Source of the DNA: Arion vulgaris
Taxonomy: Eukaryota > Mollusca > Gastropoda > Stylommatophora > Arionidae
Direction of reading: 5' to 3'
Length of the DNA: 64,000 nucleotides
Assembly: GCA_020796225.1 (NCBI GenBank)
Contig: CM036775.1
Coordinates: 6,996,893-7,060,892 of the forward strand
The position numbers and the translations under genes are program-made. Under the pieces are notes generated by a model, which saw only the letters and a program-made list of their open reading frames with translations, was not told the origin of the DNA and did no database searches. Positions 1-11,741 of this stretch are shown here, one piece after another (position 1 is the stretch's first letter; each line of letters begins with the position of its first letter).

Positions 1-62
1 TTCTAATTTATGTCTGAAAATAGGGTAGTTCTAATGATAGTAAAATTATTATTATTATTTTC

Positions 63-197
63 ATTAGTAGTAGTAGTATCAACAGTAGTAGTAGTAGTAG
101 TATCAGTAGTAGTAGCTGTAGTAGTAGCTGTAGTAGTAGCTGTAGTAGTAGTAGTAGTAGTAGTACTGGCAGTAGTAGTAGTGGTAGTTGTAGTAGC

Positions 198-232
<35 letters not shown>

Positions 233-287
233 CAGCTGTAGTAGGAGTAGGAGTAGAGGTAGTAACAGCAGTAGAAGTAGTAACAGC

Positions 288-333
<46 letters not shown>

Positions 334-342
334 GTAGTAGTA
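63..342. repeat. (GTA)n-type trinucleotide microsatellite
   Basis: Almost uninterrupted GTA/AGT triplets with point variants. Both strands stay open for over 120 codons (poly-Val or poly-Thr). This reflects the triplet composition and is not a gene. Confidence 0.95.
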
Positions 343-350
343 GGAGTGGT

Positions 351-857
351 CAGTGGCGTCACTGGGGTTGGTGTCACCCAGTGCGGTAAACTCTTGGTGT
401 CACCCCTCTAAACTTTCACCATGGTCTTCTTCCGAGTGTTCCTTTACCATATATAATCGCATATAGTAATGTTTACAATATATGTATATGTTAGTGATAT
501 TGATAAAATTATAAAATTTCGCAAAAATAATTATTGACATAAAAAACGAACCTGTAAACAACGTCTGTAATTTTCTGCAACCACGTGACTCCACACGTCA
601 TTAATTGGCGCGTTTGCAAATGACCCACGATTCTACTCCCGACTCCGAGGCTCCGAGCAGCTCTGAATCTTATTCATTTAAGAACCAGACGCTCTGCATG
701 TTGGCACCCGTGCCTGCATGTATTACAATGAACGGTTATGAAACCCGACTAGAAAAGAGCTATGTCTGCTTTGTCAAATTTGCAATTTTTATTTTGGTGT
801 CACCCCTTGATGGTGTCACCGGTGCACCGCACCCCCACAACCCCTAGTGACGCCCTG
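351..857. mobile_element. hAT-type MITE, 507 bp, with 8-bp TSD
   Basis: The left end reads CAGTGGCGTCACTGGGG and the reverse complement of the right end reads CAGGGCGTCACTAGGGG, so the ends form terminal inverted repeats. Both flanks carry the exact 8-bp duplication GGAGTGGT (343-350 and 858-865). An 8-bp duplication and CAGNGGCG ends are typical of hAT transposons. No transposase is present. The open stretch at 605-847 has no recognisable domain. The element landed in the trinucleotide microsatellite. Confidence 0.85.
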
Positions 858-865
858 GGAGTGGT

Positions 866-1446
866 GGTAGTAGCAACAGCGGTAGTATTAGTAGTAATAG
901 TAGTGTAGCAGTATTAGTAGTAGGAGTAGAAGTAGTAGGCAGTTGTAGTATTATTAGTAGTAGTAGTAGTAGCTAGGTATAGTAGTAGTAGTAGTAGTAG
1001 TAGTTAGTGCAGTAGTAGTAGTAGTAGTGTGAGTAGAGTAGTGTAGTAGAGTAGTGTAGTAGTGGTATAGTGAGTAGTAGTAGTAGTAATGGTAGAGTAG
1101 TAGTAGTAGTGTATATGAGTAGTAGGTAGTAGTAGTAATAATGGTAGTAGTAGTAGTAGTGAGTAATAGTAGTAGTGGTAATGGTAGTAGTAGTAGTAGT
1201 AGTGGGTATAGTAGTATAGTAGTAGTAGTAGTTGTAATAGCATCAGTAGTAGTAGTAGTAGCCGTAGTAGTAGCAGTAGCAGTTGAATACAATTAATAAT
1301 TGTTGTAGTAAAAGCAGTAAAGGTTGCGGTAATGATAGTAGTAATATGTGTAGCAGTAGTTGTAATAGTAGTAGGAGACGTAAAATTAATAATGTGTGTG
1401 CTATTAGTAGAAGTGTTAGTAGTGGTTGTAGTATTAGTGGTAGAAA

Positions 1447-1502
<56 letters not shown>

Positions 1503-1578
1503 CCAGTAGTAGTAGTAGTAGTAGTAGTAAGTAGTAGTAGTAGTAGTAGTAGTAGTACCAGTAGTAGTTATAATAATT
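866..1578. repeat. (AGT)n compound microsatellite
   Basis: This continues the trinucleotide tract beyond the MITE. It is pure (AGT)n around 1445-1560 and more degenerate before that. Poly-Ser, poly-Val and Leu/Tyr/Thr-rich open frames here are artefacts of the triplet repeat. Confidence 0.95.
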
Positions 1579-1579
1579 A

Positions 1580-2060
1580 GCATCTCTCAGTTCCAAGAGG
1601 TCATAGAACTATGCCGATGTGTACACATACCTCAGTTCCTTGTTTGATTGAAGTTTTGTATGTGATCCCTGTGTAATTAGCCAAATGCTGTACATGATCT
1701 GAGAACCGCTGAAACGGAACAAATCATTTTCAGATACTTTTATAAATATTTTAACACATTTAAACAGAATGAAATCTGTTCAGAAAGATTAAACAGTATA
1801 CTGAAGTCCACTGTTCATTCCCTGGTAAGGCCAATATATGTTTTTTTCTGTCAGGGGCATAAAGAACATATTGAACCTCACCAAATTAGCTGCGACTGAA
1901 CTAGTCATGCATTTATTAAATTCAATAGACACATGTTAACTCTCTCCTACTGAATTTCCTTCTGAATTCAGTAAGGGGGAGAGGTCGTATCGTGATGTAG
2001 CGAGACAAGATGATGGTAGCCGAAGAGGAATAGTAAACCAACAATCCGCGGTTGTTAGTT
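1580..2060. other. no gene seen
   Basis: Unique-looking AT-rich sequence of about 480 bp with no open frame, splice pair or recognisable repeat family. Confidence 0.5.
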
Positions 2061-2061
2061 G

Positions 2062-4153
2062 AGACAGACTGAGAGACAGACTGAGGAAGAGATCGGAACA
2101 CTTATAGACTAATTGGTTGGACGTGCAGTGTTGATGATCTGACGACTAAACTGAGAGACAGACTGAGAACGAGATCGGATCACTTATAGACTAATTGGTT
2201 CGATGTGCAGTGATGATGATCTGACGACTAAACTGAGAGACAGACTGAGGAAGAGATCGGATCACTTATAGACTAATTGGTTCGATGTGCAGTGATGATG
2301 ATCTGACGACTAAACTGAGAGACATACTGAGAACGAGATCGGAACACTTATAGACTAATTGGTTCGACGTGCAGTGATGATGATCTGACGACTAAACTGA
2401 GAGACATACTGAGAACGAGATCGGAACACTTATAGACTAATTGGTTCAATGTGCAGTGATGATGATCTGACGACTAAACTGAGAGACATACTGAGAACGA
2501 GATCGGAACACTTATGGACTAATTGGTTCAATGTGCAGTGATGATGATCTGACGACTAAACTGAGAGACATACTGAGAACGAGATCGGAACACTTATAGA
2601 CTAATTGGTTCGACGTGCAGTGATGATGATCTGACGACTAAACTGAGAGACATACTGAGAACGAGATCGGATCACTTATAGACTAATTGGTTCGATGTAC
2701 AGTGATGATGATCTGACGACTAAACTGAGAGACATACTGAGAACGAGATCGGAACACTTATAGACTAATTGGTTCGACGTGCAGTGATGATGATCTGACG
2801 ACTAAACTGAGAGACATACTGAGAACGAGATCGGAACACTTATAGACTAATTGGTTCGACGTGCAGTGATGATGATCTGACGACTAAACTGAGAGACATA
2901 CTGAGAACGAGATCGGAACACTTATAGACTAATTGGTTCGACGTGCAGTGATGATGATCTGACGACTAAACTAAACTGAGAGACATACTGAGAACGAGAT
3001 CGGAACACTTATAGACTAATTGGTTCGATGTGCAGTGATGATGATCTGACGACTAAACTGAGAGACATACTGAGGAAGAGATCGGAACACTTATGGACTA
3101 ATTGGTTCGACGTGCAGTGATGATGATCTGACGACTAAACTGAGAGACATACTGAGGAAGAGATCGGATCACTTATGGACTAATTGGTTGGACGTGCAGT
3201 GATGATGATCTGACGACTAAACTGAGAGACATACTGAGGAAGAGATCGGAACACTTATGGACTAATTGGTTGGACGTGCAGTGATGATGATCTGACGACT
3301 AAACTAAACTGAGTGACATACTGAGAACGAGATCGGAACACTTATAGACTAATTGGTTCGATGTGCAGTGATGATGATCTGACGACTAAACTGAGAGACA
3401 TACTGAGGAAGAGATCGGATCACTTATGGACTAATTGGTTCAATGTGCAGTGATGATGATCTGACGACTAAACTAAACTGAGAGACATACTGAGAACGAG
3501 ATCGGAACACTTATAGACTAATTGGTTCGATGTGCAGTGATGATGATCTGACGACTAAACTGAGAGACATACTGAGGAAGAGATCGGAACACTTATGGAC
3601 TAATTGGTTGGACGTGCAGTGATGATGATCTGACGACTAAACTAAACTGAGTGACATACTGAGAACGAGATCGGAACACTTATAGACTAATTGGTTCGAT
3701 GTGCAGTGATGATGATCTGACGACTAAACTGAGAGACATACTGAGGAAGAGATCGGAACACTTATGGACTAATTGGTTCGACGTGCAGTGATGATGATCT
3801 GACGACTAAACTGAGAGACATACTGAGGAAGAGATCGGATCACTTATGGACTAATTGGTTCAATGTGCAGTGATGATGATCTGACGACTAAACTAAACTG
3901 AGTGACATACTGAGGAAGAGGTCGGATCACTTATGGACTAATTGGTTGGACGTGCAGTGATGATGATCTGACGACTAAACTAAACTGAGAGACATACTGA
4001 GAACGAGATCGGAACACTTATAGACTAATTGGTTGGACGTGCAGTGATGATGATCTGACGACTAAACTAAACTGAGAGACATACTGAGGAGGAGATCGGA
4101 GCACATATGGACTAATTGGTTCAATGTGCAGTGATGATGATCTGAGGACTGAA
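2062..4153. repeat. 82-bp minisatellite, about 25 copies
   Basis: The period is 82 bp, with some 87-bp units carrying an extra CTAAA. A unit reads ACTGAGAGACATACTGAG, then AGATCGGAACACTTATRGAC, ending in TGATGATGATCTGACGACTAA. In one frame it gives LRDILRKRSEHLWTNWL followed by stops. This resembles the RRRSEHLWTCPECNED end of the I-like LINEs in this window (for example 5380-5438), so the array probably grew from a LINE 3' end with its GAT tail. Confidence 0.9.
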
Positions 4154-4374
4154 CTAAATTTCAATTTTAAAAGCAGTTTGTTTTACACAAAGGCCTGAGG
4201 GAGGGGGAGCCGTATGCCTTGAGTTCTAAGGGTCGCGGGTTTTAATCGGAACCGAGTCGTTTTATTCACTAGCATTTTTTTTCAGATATTCCAAACAGTG
4301 TTATTGAAGCTACGCAGTTCGTGCTTTAAGCAATACTTGCGACAGATGATGTACCATTTGTGAGAAGAGATTGC

Positions 4375-4375
<1 letters not shown>

Positions 4376-4423
<48 letters not shown>

Positions 4424-4853
4424 AAGACCATCATCATTGCACTTGAATGAGTAAACATGTGTACTCCTCATATCCCTTTCTTATACAGGAGGATCTCAGC
4501 GGCAGTGCACGAACACCATAGCACCGCCGAGAGTCTGTGTTGTAATTTTTAAGATGGTGAAGATATGTTGTAGGATTTTTATTTTTAATCTTGTTCTAAT
4601 GAATTTTACCTAGGCAGCGGTTTTCCAGCCTGATCTTCTCGATTTTGAATTGCCAATTGATCTTTTACGGGCTCAAATTGAATACGGGACCTACGTTTTA
4701 TCGTCTGTCTCCGATAGGACGTTAAACCACATCGCAACTACACTAAGATCAGGGATCTCTGCACAAATATACCGATGTCTTCCCGAGGAAGCGAACTGGT
4801 TTCCTTCGGCACGAGACACGACCGCACGACCTCTACGCTACAGAGACATCTTG
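4376..4853 (-). mobile_element. SINE family 2 (tRNA-like head, CAAT tail)
   Basis: A (GATT)n run at 4376-4422 is the (AATC)n 3' tail on the minus strand. The right end has a tRNA-like head on the minus strand: a variable AGTAGAGGT-like A box and a CTCTGTGG start. A second copy at 17844-18296 aligns along its whole length, including the (GATT)n tail. The short open frame at 4650-4856 is not conserved between copies. Confidence 0.65.
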
Positions 4854-4929
4854 TGAAGAGAGAGATTGAGACCAATATGTAAACCGAGTGGAGACTATGG
4901 AAGCCATGGTGGTGACAACATCTCTGGAG

Positions 4930-5440
4930 TGGCTACAGACGCACACATTCACTACACAAGACTACACTCATGCGTGCATTCTGAGTGACTCATTGAGTAT
5001 GATCTGAAAGGTGGAGGCCGGTTCGGTGCGCAGGCAATGGACTGAATCACTGCAGGCGTCAACAATTTGCAGAATTACACTTGTCTTCGTTCCGGGCACA
5101 TGGATGTCGTTGGCAATGAGAGAGCAGACAGGCTGGCTGGCTCTGCCGCTATATGAGAGGGCCAGCCAATGGACAGAGCTGACATTGTGAACGCCCTCTA
5201 AGAGCGTGGCCGCAGAGAAGACCTTCATCTAAACCAATCCACGTCAACTACTAGATTGCGAGAACTGGGTTTGAAGATTGGTGTGGCAAGAAAAGAACGG
5301 TACAACAGGTATACGAGTCGGCTCATCAATCAAAATAGAACTGGTACGGTCAGTCGCTGGGCGCTGTTGGAGATATTGCGAAGGCGATCGGAGCACCTAT
5401 GGACATGTCCGGAGTGCAATGAAGATATTCCAAACTGAAA
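4930..5440 (+). mobile_element. I-like LINE 3' end, RNase H remnant
   Basis: Reading with frame breaks gives an RNase H C-terminal stretch (HMDVVGNERADRLAGSAA), then ARKERYNRYTSRLINQNRTG and RRRSEHLWTCPECNEDIPN. This is the terminal part of I/Nimbus-type non-LTR elements. Internal stops (for example TGA/TAG near 5150 and 5200) show it is dead. The RNase H, linker and CxxC order matches the copies near 10.0 kb and 20.6-20.9 kb. Confidence 0.75.
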
Positions 5441-5561
5441 CTAAACTGAAACATTCACTAATGTATGCATGTTCTGCGACTCTATGAGAATGATACAGAA
5501 GATCAACACCGGTTATGTACAAAAGCAGTTAGTTAATTAGTTTGTTCCTTTCGTGCTACAA

Positions 5562-6840
5562 TCTTCCTTATCATCAATTATCTAATCATGTCATACAAGG
5601 AGGAACCCGTTCTCCACATTCTCCGCTCTATTTAATATATATTCTATCTTATTAGTTAGTTTGTTCCTTTCGTGTCAAAGGCGGCACATAGGGCAGAGCT
5701 TTTAGATCTCCATGTGATACGGTTCTTTGCTAGCAGTTGGAGATCTTGTATGGTTTTACATCCCAACAGTTTACTTTCTTGTTGGATGGTTCTTCGAAGA
5801 GTGGTCTTTGGTCTTCCACGTTTTCTTTTCCCAACTGGTGACCACATAAGGACTTGTCGATTTAGTCTCTTTTCGTCTGATCTAAGAACATGACCTAAAT
5901 ATTTCCACCTTCGTTTCCTTATAATATTTGATATGGGTTGTTGGTGTGTTCTATCTCTCACTGTGTTGTTAGAAACGAAATCACTCCATTTTACTTTTAA
6001 TAATTTTCGGAGACATTTATTCTCAAAGCTGTCCAGTTTCTTATCAATTTTCTTTGTTGATTTCCACAACTTTCACAACCATAGGTCAGTACAGGAATCA
6101 CACATGACCTAAATAATTTAACTTTTGTGCATATACTAAGGTCTTGAGATTGCCAGATATTCGTTAATTTAGTGAAGGCACTAGCTGCTATAGCAATACG
6201 AGAGTTTATTTCTTTCATCGTGTCTCCGTTGTTTGACACTTTACTACCCAAATATGTAAAATGTTTAACTTTCTCCAGTGTTTGGCCATGTATTACGATG
6301 TTGTCTGTCGAGTTTGTGAGGTCCATAATTTTGGTCTTGGCAGAATTAATCTGGAGACCAACCTGTTCTGCAAGTGTGCAAAGATTGCTCGTTAGTTTGT
6401 GGGTTGCTTGTGTGGTTGAATTCAGTATGGCCACATTATCAGCAAAGTCAAGATCAAATAGTCTGCTGTTATTAAGCCATTTGATGCCTAGTTGATCATC
6501 TTGCATGCAGTTGCACATGAACCAGTCTATAGCTATCCCAAAAAGCATAGGTCACATAACGCAGCCCTGCTTCACACCCGAATTGACTGTGAACCAGTCT
6601 GAGTTTCATGCATCTGTTCTTACACAGCAGGATGCTTCAGAATAGAAGGCTTTTATAATGTTGATGTATTTTTCCTTGAAGCCGTAGGTCTTAAGAATCT
6701 CCCAGAGAGTAGAACGATGAAGACTATCAAACGCTTTCTGAAAATCTATAACATTTATCACTAGTGGTGACTGGAATTCAATTGATTCTTCTATAATGGA
6801 TATCAGCTTGAAGATATGATACAAAAACATTGGATGCAAT
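5562..6840 (-). mobile_element. LINE fragment with reverse transcriptase motifs
   Basis: On the minus strand, broken frames encode RT motif A (VIDFQKAFDSLHRSTLW, about 6700-6760), then the catalytic-box region DLDFADNVAIL (about 6430-6470), then the C-terminal tail with RKRRWKYLGHVLR and GKRKRGRPKTTLRR. The second catalytic Asp is Asn (FADN for FADD), and the frame breaks near 6000 and 6600, so the copy is inactive. The 3' tail is a TTAG/CTAA run near 5650. The 3' end is repeated at 36125-36770. It is an APE-type LINE; I cannot fix the clade. Confidence 0.85.
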
Positions 6841-6859
6841 TAATACAAATTCCAAACAC

Positions 6860-7235
6860 TTACCTTCATCTTTGTCACAGGTCATTCTGGAGTGAAGGGC
6901 AATGATAGATCGGATACACTGGCGGGCAATGTTGCGATCGAAAATGGGTCTTCTATGGACAAAAGTGACATCATCAATGCTCTAAGAGAAAACATACGCT
7001 CTGAAGATTTCAACGAAGAAGATAAAGGGTATTCTCTATCTCGGTTGCGCAAGGGAAAACCATGAGCAGAACCCCAAGTAGCTACATTAATCAGTACAGA
7101 AAGGCAGTTGTTAGCCTAAACACACTGAGATACATGTTTGGGAGGAGATCGAAGAAATTATGGACATGTCCGATATGCAATGAAGATAATCCTCAAATGA
7201 AAAATGTAAACCCAGTCTGTTGAAATCAAGCATTT
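6860..7235 (+). mobile_element. degenerate I-like LINE 3' end
   Basis: Pieces of translation resemble VTGHSGVKGNDRSDTLAGN, DIINALREN and RRSKKLWTCPICNEDNP. These are the RNase H C-terminus and zinc-knuckle end of the I-like family, with stops and frame changes. Confidence 0.65.
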
Positions 7236-7345
7236 GCTTTGAAATATTTTTGATTAGTTTTCTTCTGATGTGAAAGTGCTAAAAAAACACCGAAATATTA
7301 TCATTGTACGTGTTTGTATCTTTTGTTTCCTTTCTCTCTCTCTCT

Positions 7346-7640
7346 CGTGATCGTGGTTCTTCTTCTTCTTCTTCGAACGCTCCATATCGACAAATTGTTA
7401 ACCACTCTGTGTGATTTGTATGTGATCTGAGTCGAAGAGCGATTGTACGTTGTGCCATTTATGCGCCTACACGTAGGCCAGCATATCCGATTTCTGCGAT
7501 GCTTTTTATTTACTAGGGTAGCATCCCTTGGGCCTACATTAGTCGCCTCTTATAACATGCAGCGTAGGTCGAAGTGGTACTATTCTTTGCTTTCCTTGCG
7601 GGCCTCGGCACCACACTGGTGTGGTTCTTTTCAATATTGT
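7346..7640 (-). mobile_element. SINE family 3 (CCATATCGACCAC family)
   Basis: Begins with a TTC-rich tail, then GCTCCATATCGACAAATTG, TATGCGCCTAC, GCTTTTTATTTACTAGG, and ends around GGCACCACACTGGTGTGG. The same 250-bp sequence recurs at 10975, 16025, 26940 and 31888, and twice in every unit of the 40-64 kb array. Orientation is taken from the GAA tail. Confidence 0.8.
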
Positions 7641-7739
7641 TACCAAAAACTATTTTTGTTTTTTTTCTTCTTCACCTTTAGCTAGTAACGGAGCACATAT
7701 CTTCAACAAACTTCTTCCAGCTCTTCCTCTTTCATGTCA

Positions 7740-8135
7740 ACACTTCCAATTCTGTCCATGTTTTACCTATCATTTCAATCAAATGTGAAATCAGTGCTGT
7801 TCTATGGCTCGGAAACATGGAGGACAATAAAAGAAACCCCAAGAAAACTACAGACTTTCATAAATGGATGTTTACATAGAATAGATGGACTGAGATGGTA
7901 TGATAAAATTACGAACGAGGAACTCAGAGAAAGAACTAAGCAGGATACCAGTGGAGAAAGAGTTATGGAATAGAAGCTGGCGATGGTTAGGACACACATT
8001 AAGAAGACCAAACAGAAGCATTGCAAGACAGACACTGTTTTGAAACATACAGGGAAAGAGGAGTAGAGGAATGATGCCTAGACATACTGGAGAGAGAGCT
8101 GGAGGCTGATATTAAAAGGAAGAAACTATAATGCG
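7740..8135 (+). mobile_element. RTE-like LINE 3' end
   Basis: Translation reads SNVKSVLFYGSETW, LQTFINGCLHRIDGLRWYDKITNEELRERT, then a WLGHTLRRP-like segment after a frame change. This is the tail after the RT domain of RTE-like elements. It is 5'-truncated and frame-broken. Confidence 0.8.
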
Positions 8136-8139
8136 AGGT

Positions 8140-8350
8140 CATGCGACGATTATGGTCTGATTTCCTTGAATGTTAACTTGAACTCGCCGGCCTTATGTTT
8201 ACAGAGGCCATGGCTAAGATGAGTATCCACCAAGTTATCATGGTTAATATAAGTGTCTATCAGTGTGAGCACTTTTGTGGCACGCACTGTTATAATAGAC
8301 TTCTCATGGCATTTACATACTGCATCATATCACAACGTTTAAAACAAGCT
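8140..8350. other. no gene seen
   Basis: Unremarkable AT-rich sequence between two LINE fragments. Confidence 0.4.
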
Positions 8351-8354
8351 ATTG

Positions 8355-8575
8355 TATGGTTATTGGTTACTAAACTGATTTCATTGCACTCCGGACAGAC
8401 CCATAGATGCTCAATCTCCCCAACAGATATCAAAGTGTATGCACACTGATGGTTCCCGTGGCTCGCTAACTAAACACACCTCTCACTCTGCCTCTCAGGC
8501 ATCCAGTTCGACTTGCACAACGGGTAACTCCAAACTGCCAAAATCGCTTTATCAATTCAACATCGATCTATTGTT
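8355..8575 (-). mobile_element. I-like LINE extreme 3' end
   Basis: It matches the terminal 200 bp of the I-like insertions at 36.8, 41.66 and 48.6 kb: ATTGGTTACTAAACTGA at the left, and a CPEC-type end on the minus strand. No open frame survives. Confidence 0.7.
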
Positions 8576-8694
8576 GGGATCATATAGTAGTGATCTTCAT
8601 TTGGATAACATTTCCAGCATTCTTTTCTCCAAGACTCACAAGTTCAAATCATAATAATAATCATTCCTCTCGTACTGTTATACGTTACATAAGG

Positions 8695-8960
8695 CATTCA
8701 ATTAATTTATCCATACCGCTCTATCCTTGGCAACTAGCTCAATCTCCTCCATGGAACTGAGACCGATATTTCTTGCCTCTCTCAGCAAAGTTCGTTTCAG
8801 GGTCTCCTTAGGTCGTCCTCTTTTCTTGAATCCTTTGCCCCCGCCCCCTTTCAATGCCTGCTTTGATATGCGTTGATGATTTTTCCTCAAGGTGTGTCCA
8901 ACATATCTCCATCTTCTCTTTCTTATAACAGTTGTCACAAGTGGTTGACCAGACATTTCA
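8695..8960 (-). mobile_element. RTE-like LINE 3' end (RTE-m family)
   Basis: Minus-strand translation reads MSGQPLVTTVIRKRRWRYVG, HTLRKNHQRISKQALK, RGRPKETLKRTLLREARNIG and LVAKDRAVW. It is the same family as the insertions after the 45-nt micro-exons at 44.6, 46.8, 51.4 and 54.3 kb. Confidence 0.85.
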
Positions 8961-9059
8961 AATCAATATGAAATAGGAAAAAATAATTTCAATAGTTGTC
9001 AAAATCTCAATATTTAATAATAGACAACCATTTCAACTTTGTTTGAACAACCTCCAACT

Positions 9060-9219
9060 CAGTGGCGGCTTGTCATTAAGGGCCAGTTGGGCCGGGCCCC
9101 ACAAAAATAAGGTGTAACGTGTATTTATTATTTTATACATTAAAATATATACTAACCGAACACGATTTTCCGAAAATTTGTCTGGCCCCACCAACAGAAA
9201 TGATCACGAGCCGCCACTG
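9060..9219. mobile_element. hAT-type MITE, 160 bp, with 8-bp TSD
   Basis: The ends are CAGTGGCGGCT and AGCCGCCACTG, perfect inverted repeats. The flanks carry the exact duplication CTCCAACT (9052-9059 and 9220-9227). The interior is AT-rich with no coding capacity. A sister copy lies at 20241-20404. Confidence 0.93.
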
Positions 9220-9535
9220 CTCCAACTAGATGTAGGAAAGTACAACAAAATATGATTAAAACTCCATTAGTAAAAAAAATTAAAATATTCTCTAATTGTA
9301 TCCTCCATCGTTGTTAAGGGAAATTGTAATACATCGCAGACATATTCTACACATATTCAATAACATGACATTTTGATTTATTCAAAGTTTTGACAAAACC
9401 ATACGATACCACCATATTCTTGTCCAAGTTACTATCTTGCTGGTCTCTGTCTCAGTACCCATCTATGCTAAATGATTATCCCCGTCTAACTGCCTATCTC
9501 CGTCTTGGATACGCTGTACGTCACAAATCTCTTTC
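9220..9535. other. no gene seen
   Basis: AT-rich intergenic or intronic sequence with no frame or repeat that I recognise. Confidence 0.4.
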
Positions 9536-9540
9536 AAAAA

Positions 9541-9598
9541 CCGTTATGTTATTTTATGTTATGTTATGTTGTTATGTTATGTTATGTTATGTTATGCG
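9541..9598. repeat. (GTTAT)n pentanucleotide microsatellite
   Basis: Repeats of TTATG/GTTAT. A reverse-complement version (ATAAC)n lies at 15805-15822, at the matching place of the opposite-strand LINE end. It is therefore likely the tail of that LINE family. Confidence 0.85.
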
Positions 9599-9599
9599 A

Positions 9600-9860
9600 T
9601 TGACGTCACGCACATTGGGCATTCCCATGCATGCTCTGTCCTCCGCTGTAGCAGCCATCCCAAAGTCCATTTGCTCACCGTACCCATGAGAAGTTGATTA
9701 CTATATCTTCTCTCTCTACCACGAAGACGACACTGTCTGGCATGTCCACACTTAACGCCTAATTCTCGAACTCGTTCCAGTGTCTGAGACGTGCCATGTC
9801 ACATAATTGAGAGCGTACCGCATTGATTATATCGGCTCTGTCCATACTTATGCCCCTTTG
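9600..9860 (-). mobile_element. I-like LINE 3' end
   Basis: Its reverse complement matches 15290-15800 (ATCAACTTCTCATGGGTAC, GACATGCCAGACAGTGTCG, CACTGGAACGAGTTCGAGAA), including the pentanucleotide tail. It is a non-coding remnant. Confidence 0.65.
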
Positions 9861-9929
9861 AGCGTACAAAAACCGTGCGCTTCAGTGCGCTTTAGTTGTA
9901 TCAATTATCACTAGTTATATGAGGACTAT

Positions 9930-10320
9930 CATCATATCACTCCGTACATGTCCATAGGTGCTCCGATCTCCGTCTCAACAAATCCAGCAGCGTCCAGCGA
10001 CTCAACACGCCAGTTCGATGTTGATTAATCAATCTCTTTGCATATTTAGTATGTCGTTCTTTTCGGGCTGCACCACTATTGACACCCATCTCTCTCAATC
10101 CGGTCAGCGAGTGGGAATCACAGCCCTGAAACTCCTCTGTTCGGAAAGACTCTCTCAATGCGTGAAGAATGTCATTTCGAACCATGGCAGCTCCCTCTGA
10201 TATTGTAGCCAAGCCAGCCAATCTATCAGCTCGTTCATCACCCCTAACTCTTGCCTGCCCGTGGACAAAAATGAAATTTATTTCGCTGATCATTGTCTGT
10301 ACCAGTACCTCCACCTAATT
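9930..10320 (-). mobile_element. I-like LINE 3' end with RNase H C-terminus
   Basis: An open minus frame of 125 residues reads FVHGQARVRGDERADRLAG, then LREMGVNSGAARKERHTKYA, then RRRSEHLWTCTE. The GNERADRLA-type motif is the RNase H C-terminal His/Asp region. The N-terminal catalytic part is missing, so this is a 5'-truncated insertion. Confidence 0.8.
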
Positions 10321-10972
10321 GCGTCTCACCATTCCTGATTCGACTTTACGAATCATGCTCATGGAGTCACTGAGTATGAAACAGAGAATAGTTGTAGTTA
10401 TATTGAACGCCTGTCATTATTCTGTCACAAGTGAAGTGCTCACTGGATCAGGGCCAAATGGTGGGAGCCTTCATTAAACACCAAATTACAAAATAAAACC
10501 CATAAACAAACTCCGAGCAGCTCTCATTTGAAAGCTTGATCACGCTCGGAGTTTCAAACGTTATAACGTTCACTAGTACCGTGTCACCCGTTGTTCAGCT
10601 TCCGGGTCTGGTCCTTAAAAAAAAAAAAAAACAGCCAAAAAGCATGTATTTATTGAATCACAAGAATAATGAAAAATAACATTCCAGGCGATGTAGAAAA
10701 TGGATCAATACGTAATATACATACAGTAAACAAATCGTGATAAAAAAAATGGGTCTTAACGCGCAAGCTTTGTGCGAGATTTTGAATAACAAATAGGAAT
10801 GTTATCAACACAAGAGAATAAGTTAAGAGATGTGTGTCAGAGAGATAAAAGAATAACAAAAAGATAAATATAAGATAATAGATTAAGGGAGGATAATTCT
10901 CAACATTGTTTATTTCTGAAGCAACTAAACCGACTTATTGTCTCCCTTTGTTCATGTCCAAACTTGAATATC
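10320..10972. other. no gene seen; one A-tract
   Basis: It holds a pure A-run at 10618-10631 and otherwise AT-rich sequence. The 69-codon minus frame at 10650-10859 has no conserved features. Confidence 0.4.
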
Positions 10973-10974
10973 TT

Positions 10975-11240
10975 CCACTTCTACTTCGAGCGCTCCATAT
11001 CGACCACTTGTTAACCCCTCTTTGTGATTTGTGTGTGATCTGAGCCTAAGAGCGATTGTACGGTGTGCCAGTTATGCGCCTAAAAGTAGACCAGCATATC
11101 CGATTTCGGCAAAGCTTTTATTTACTAGTGTATTTTCCCCTAGTCTCCTACTTCAGTCGCCTCTTACGACATAACTTATAGGTCACAGTGTCATTATTCT
11201 TTGCTCTCCAGTGGGTCCCGGCCCCCCACACGAGCGACCT
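10975..11240 (-). mobile_element. SINE family 3 copy
   Basis: Same order of blocks as the copy at 7346: CTCCATATCGACCACTTG, TTATGCGCCTA, CTTTTATTTACTAG, then a GTGGGTCCCGGC end. Confidence 0.8.
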
Positions 11241-11299
11241 GAATCTCTAACATTAGAATGTCACTCTGTTCGTATTGTGTATTCTCCGAAAGGAATGAA

Positions 11300-11600
11300 T
11301 TAACTCTTTGTTTTCCATATTTGTTGCCCTATCTGTTTTTTACAGGAGTTTGCAAAGGAGACAAATATGTGTAACACTCGAACTACAAGGCTTGTCGTAG
11401 AAGCGACTGAGGTAGGGCCTGTCTCGTGATGCTGTCCGGGAGGAGCTCTCCTCAGTGTGTGTCCAATCCATAGCCACCTTCTGCTCTTTATCTCTTGTTC
11501 CATGTGTCGTTTTAAAAGATTTTAAGATTTTAAAGCCGAAGGATTGAGAGAAAACATTAGGCACGACGATGGACAGGACGTGTTTTTGTTGTACCTCCAT
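11300..11600 (-). mobile_element. RTE-like LINE 3' remnant
   Basis: Minus translation contains MEQEIKSRRWLWIGHTLRR, the RRWxWIGHTLRR motif that follows the RT domain in RTE-like elements. The rest is frame-broken. Confidence 0.6.
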
Positions 11601-11741
11601 GTATCAACATCAATAAAGAAGATATGGAACTTACAGAATGCCTCTATTTATTACTTGTGCTGTACTATCAAAGTAATAACTACAATAACAGAATACCATC
11701 AATGCTATAACAACATTACCAAACTACACCCATCAACACAA

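Noticed and set aside
10..1596. Poly-Val, poly-Thr, poly-Ser and Leu/Tyr-rich frames
   Set aside because: They result from the AGT/GTA trinucleotide tract in different frames.
2062..4153. Regular repeats resembling a CRISPR array
   Set aside because: The whole 82-bp unit is repeated with no unique spacers, and the context is animal DNA.
4650..4856. 68-codon plus frame
   Set aside because: It lies in SINE family 2, and the paralogous copy at 18.1 kb does not keep the frame.
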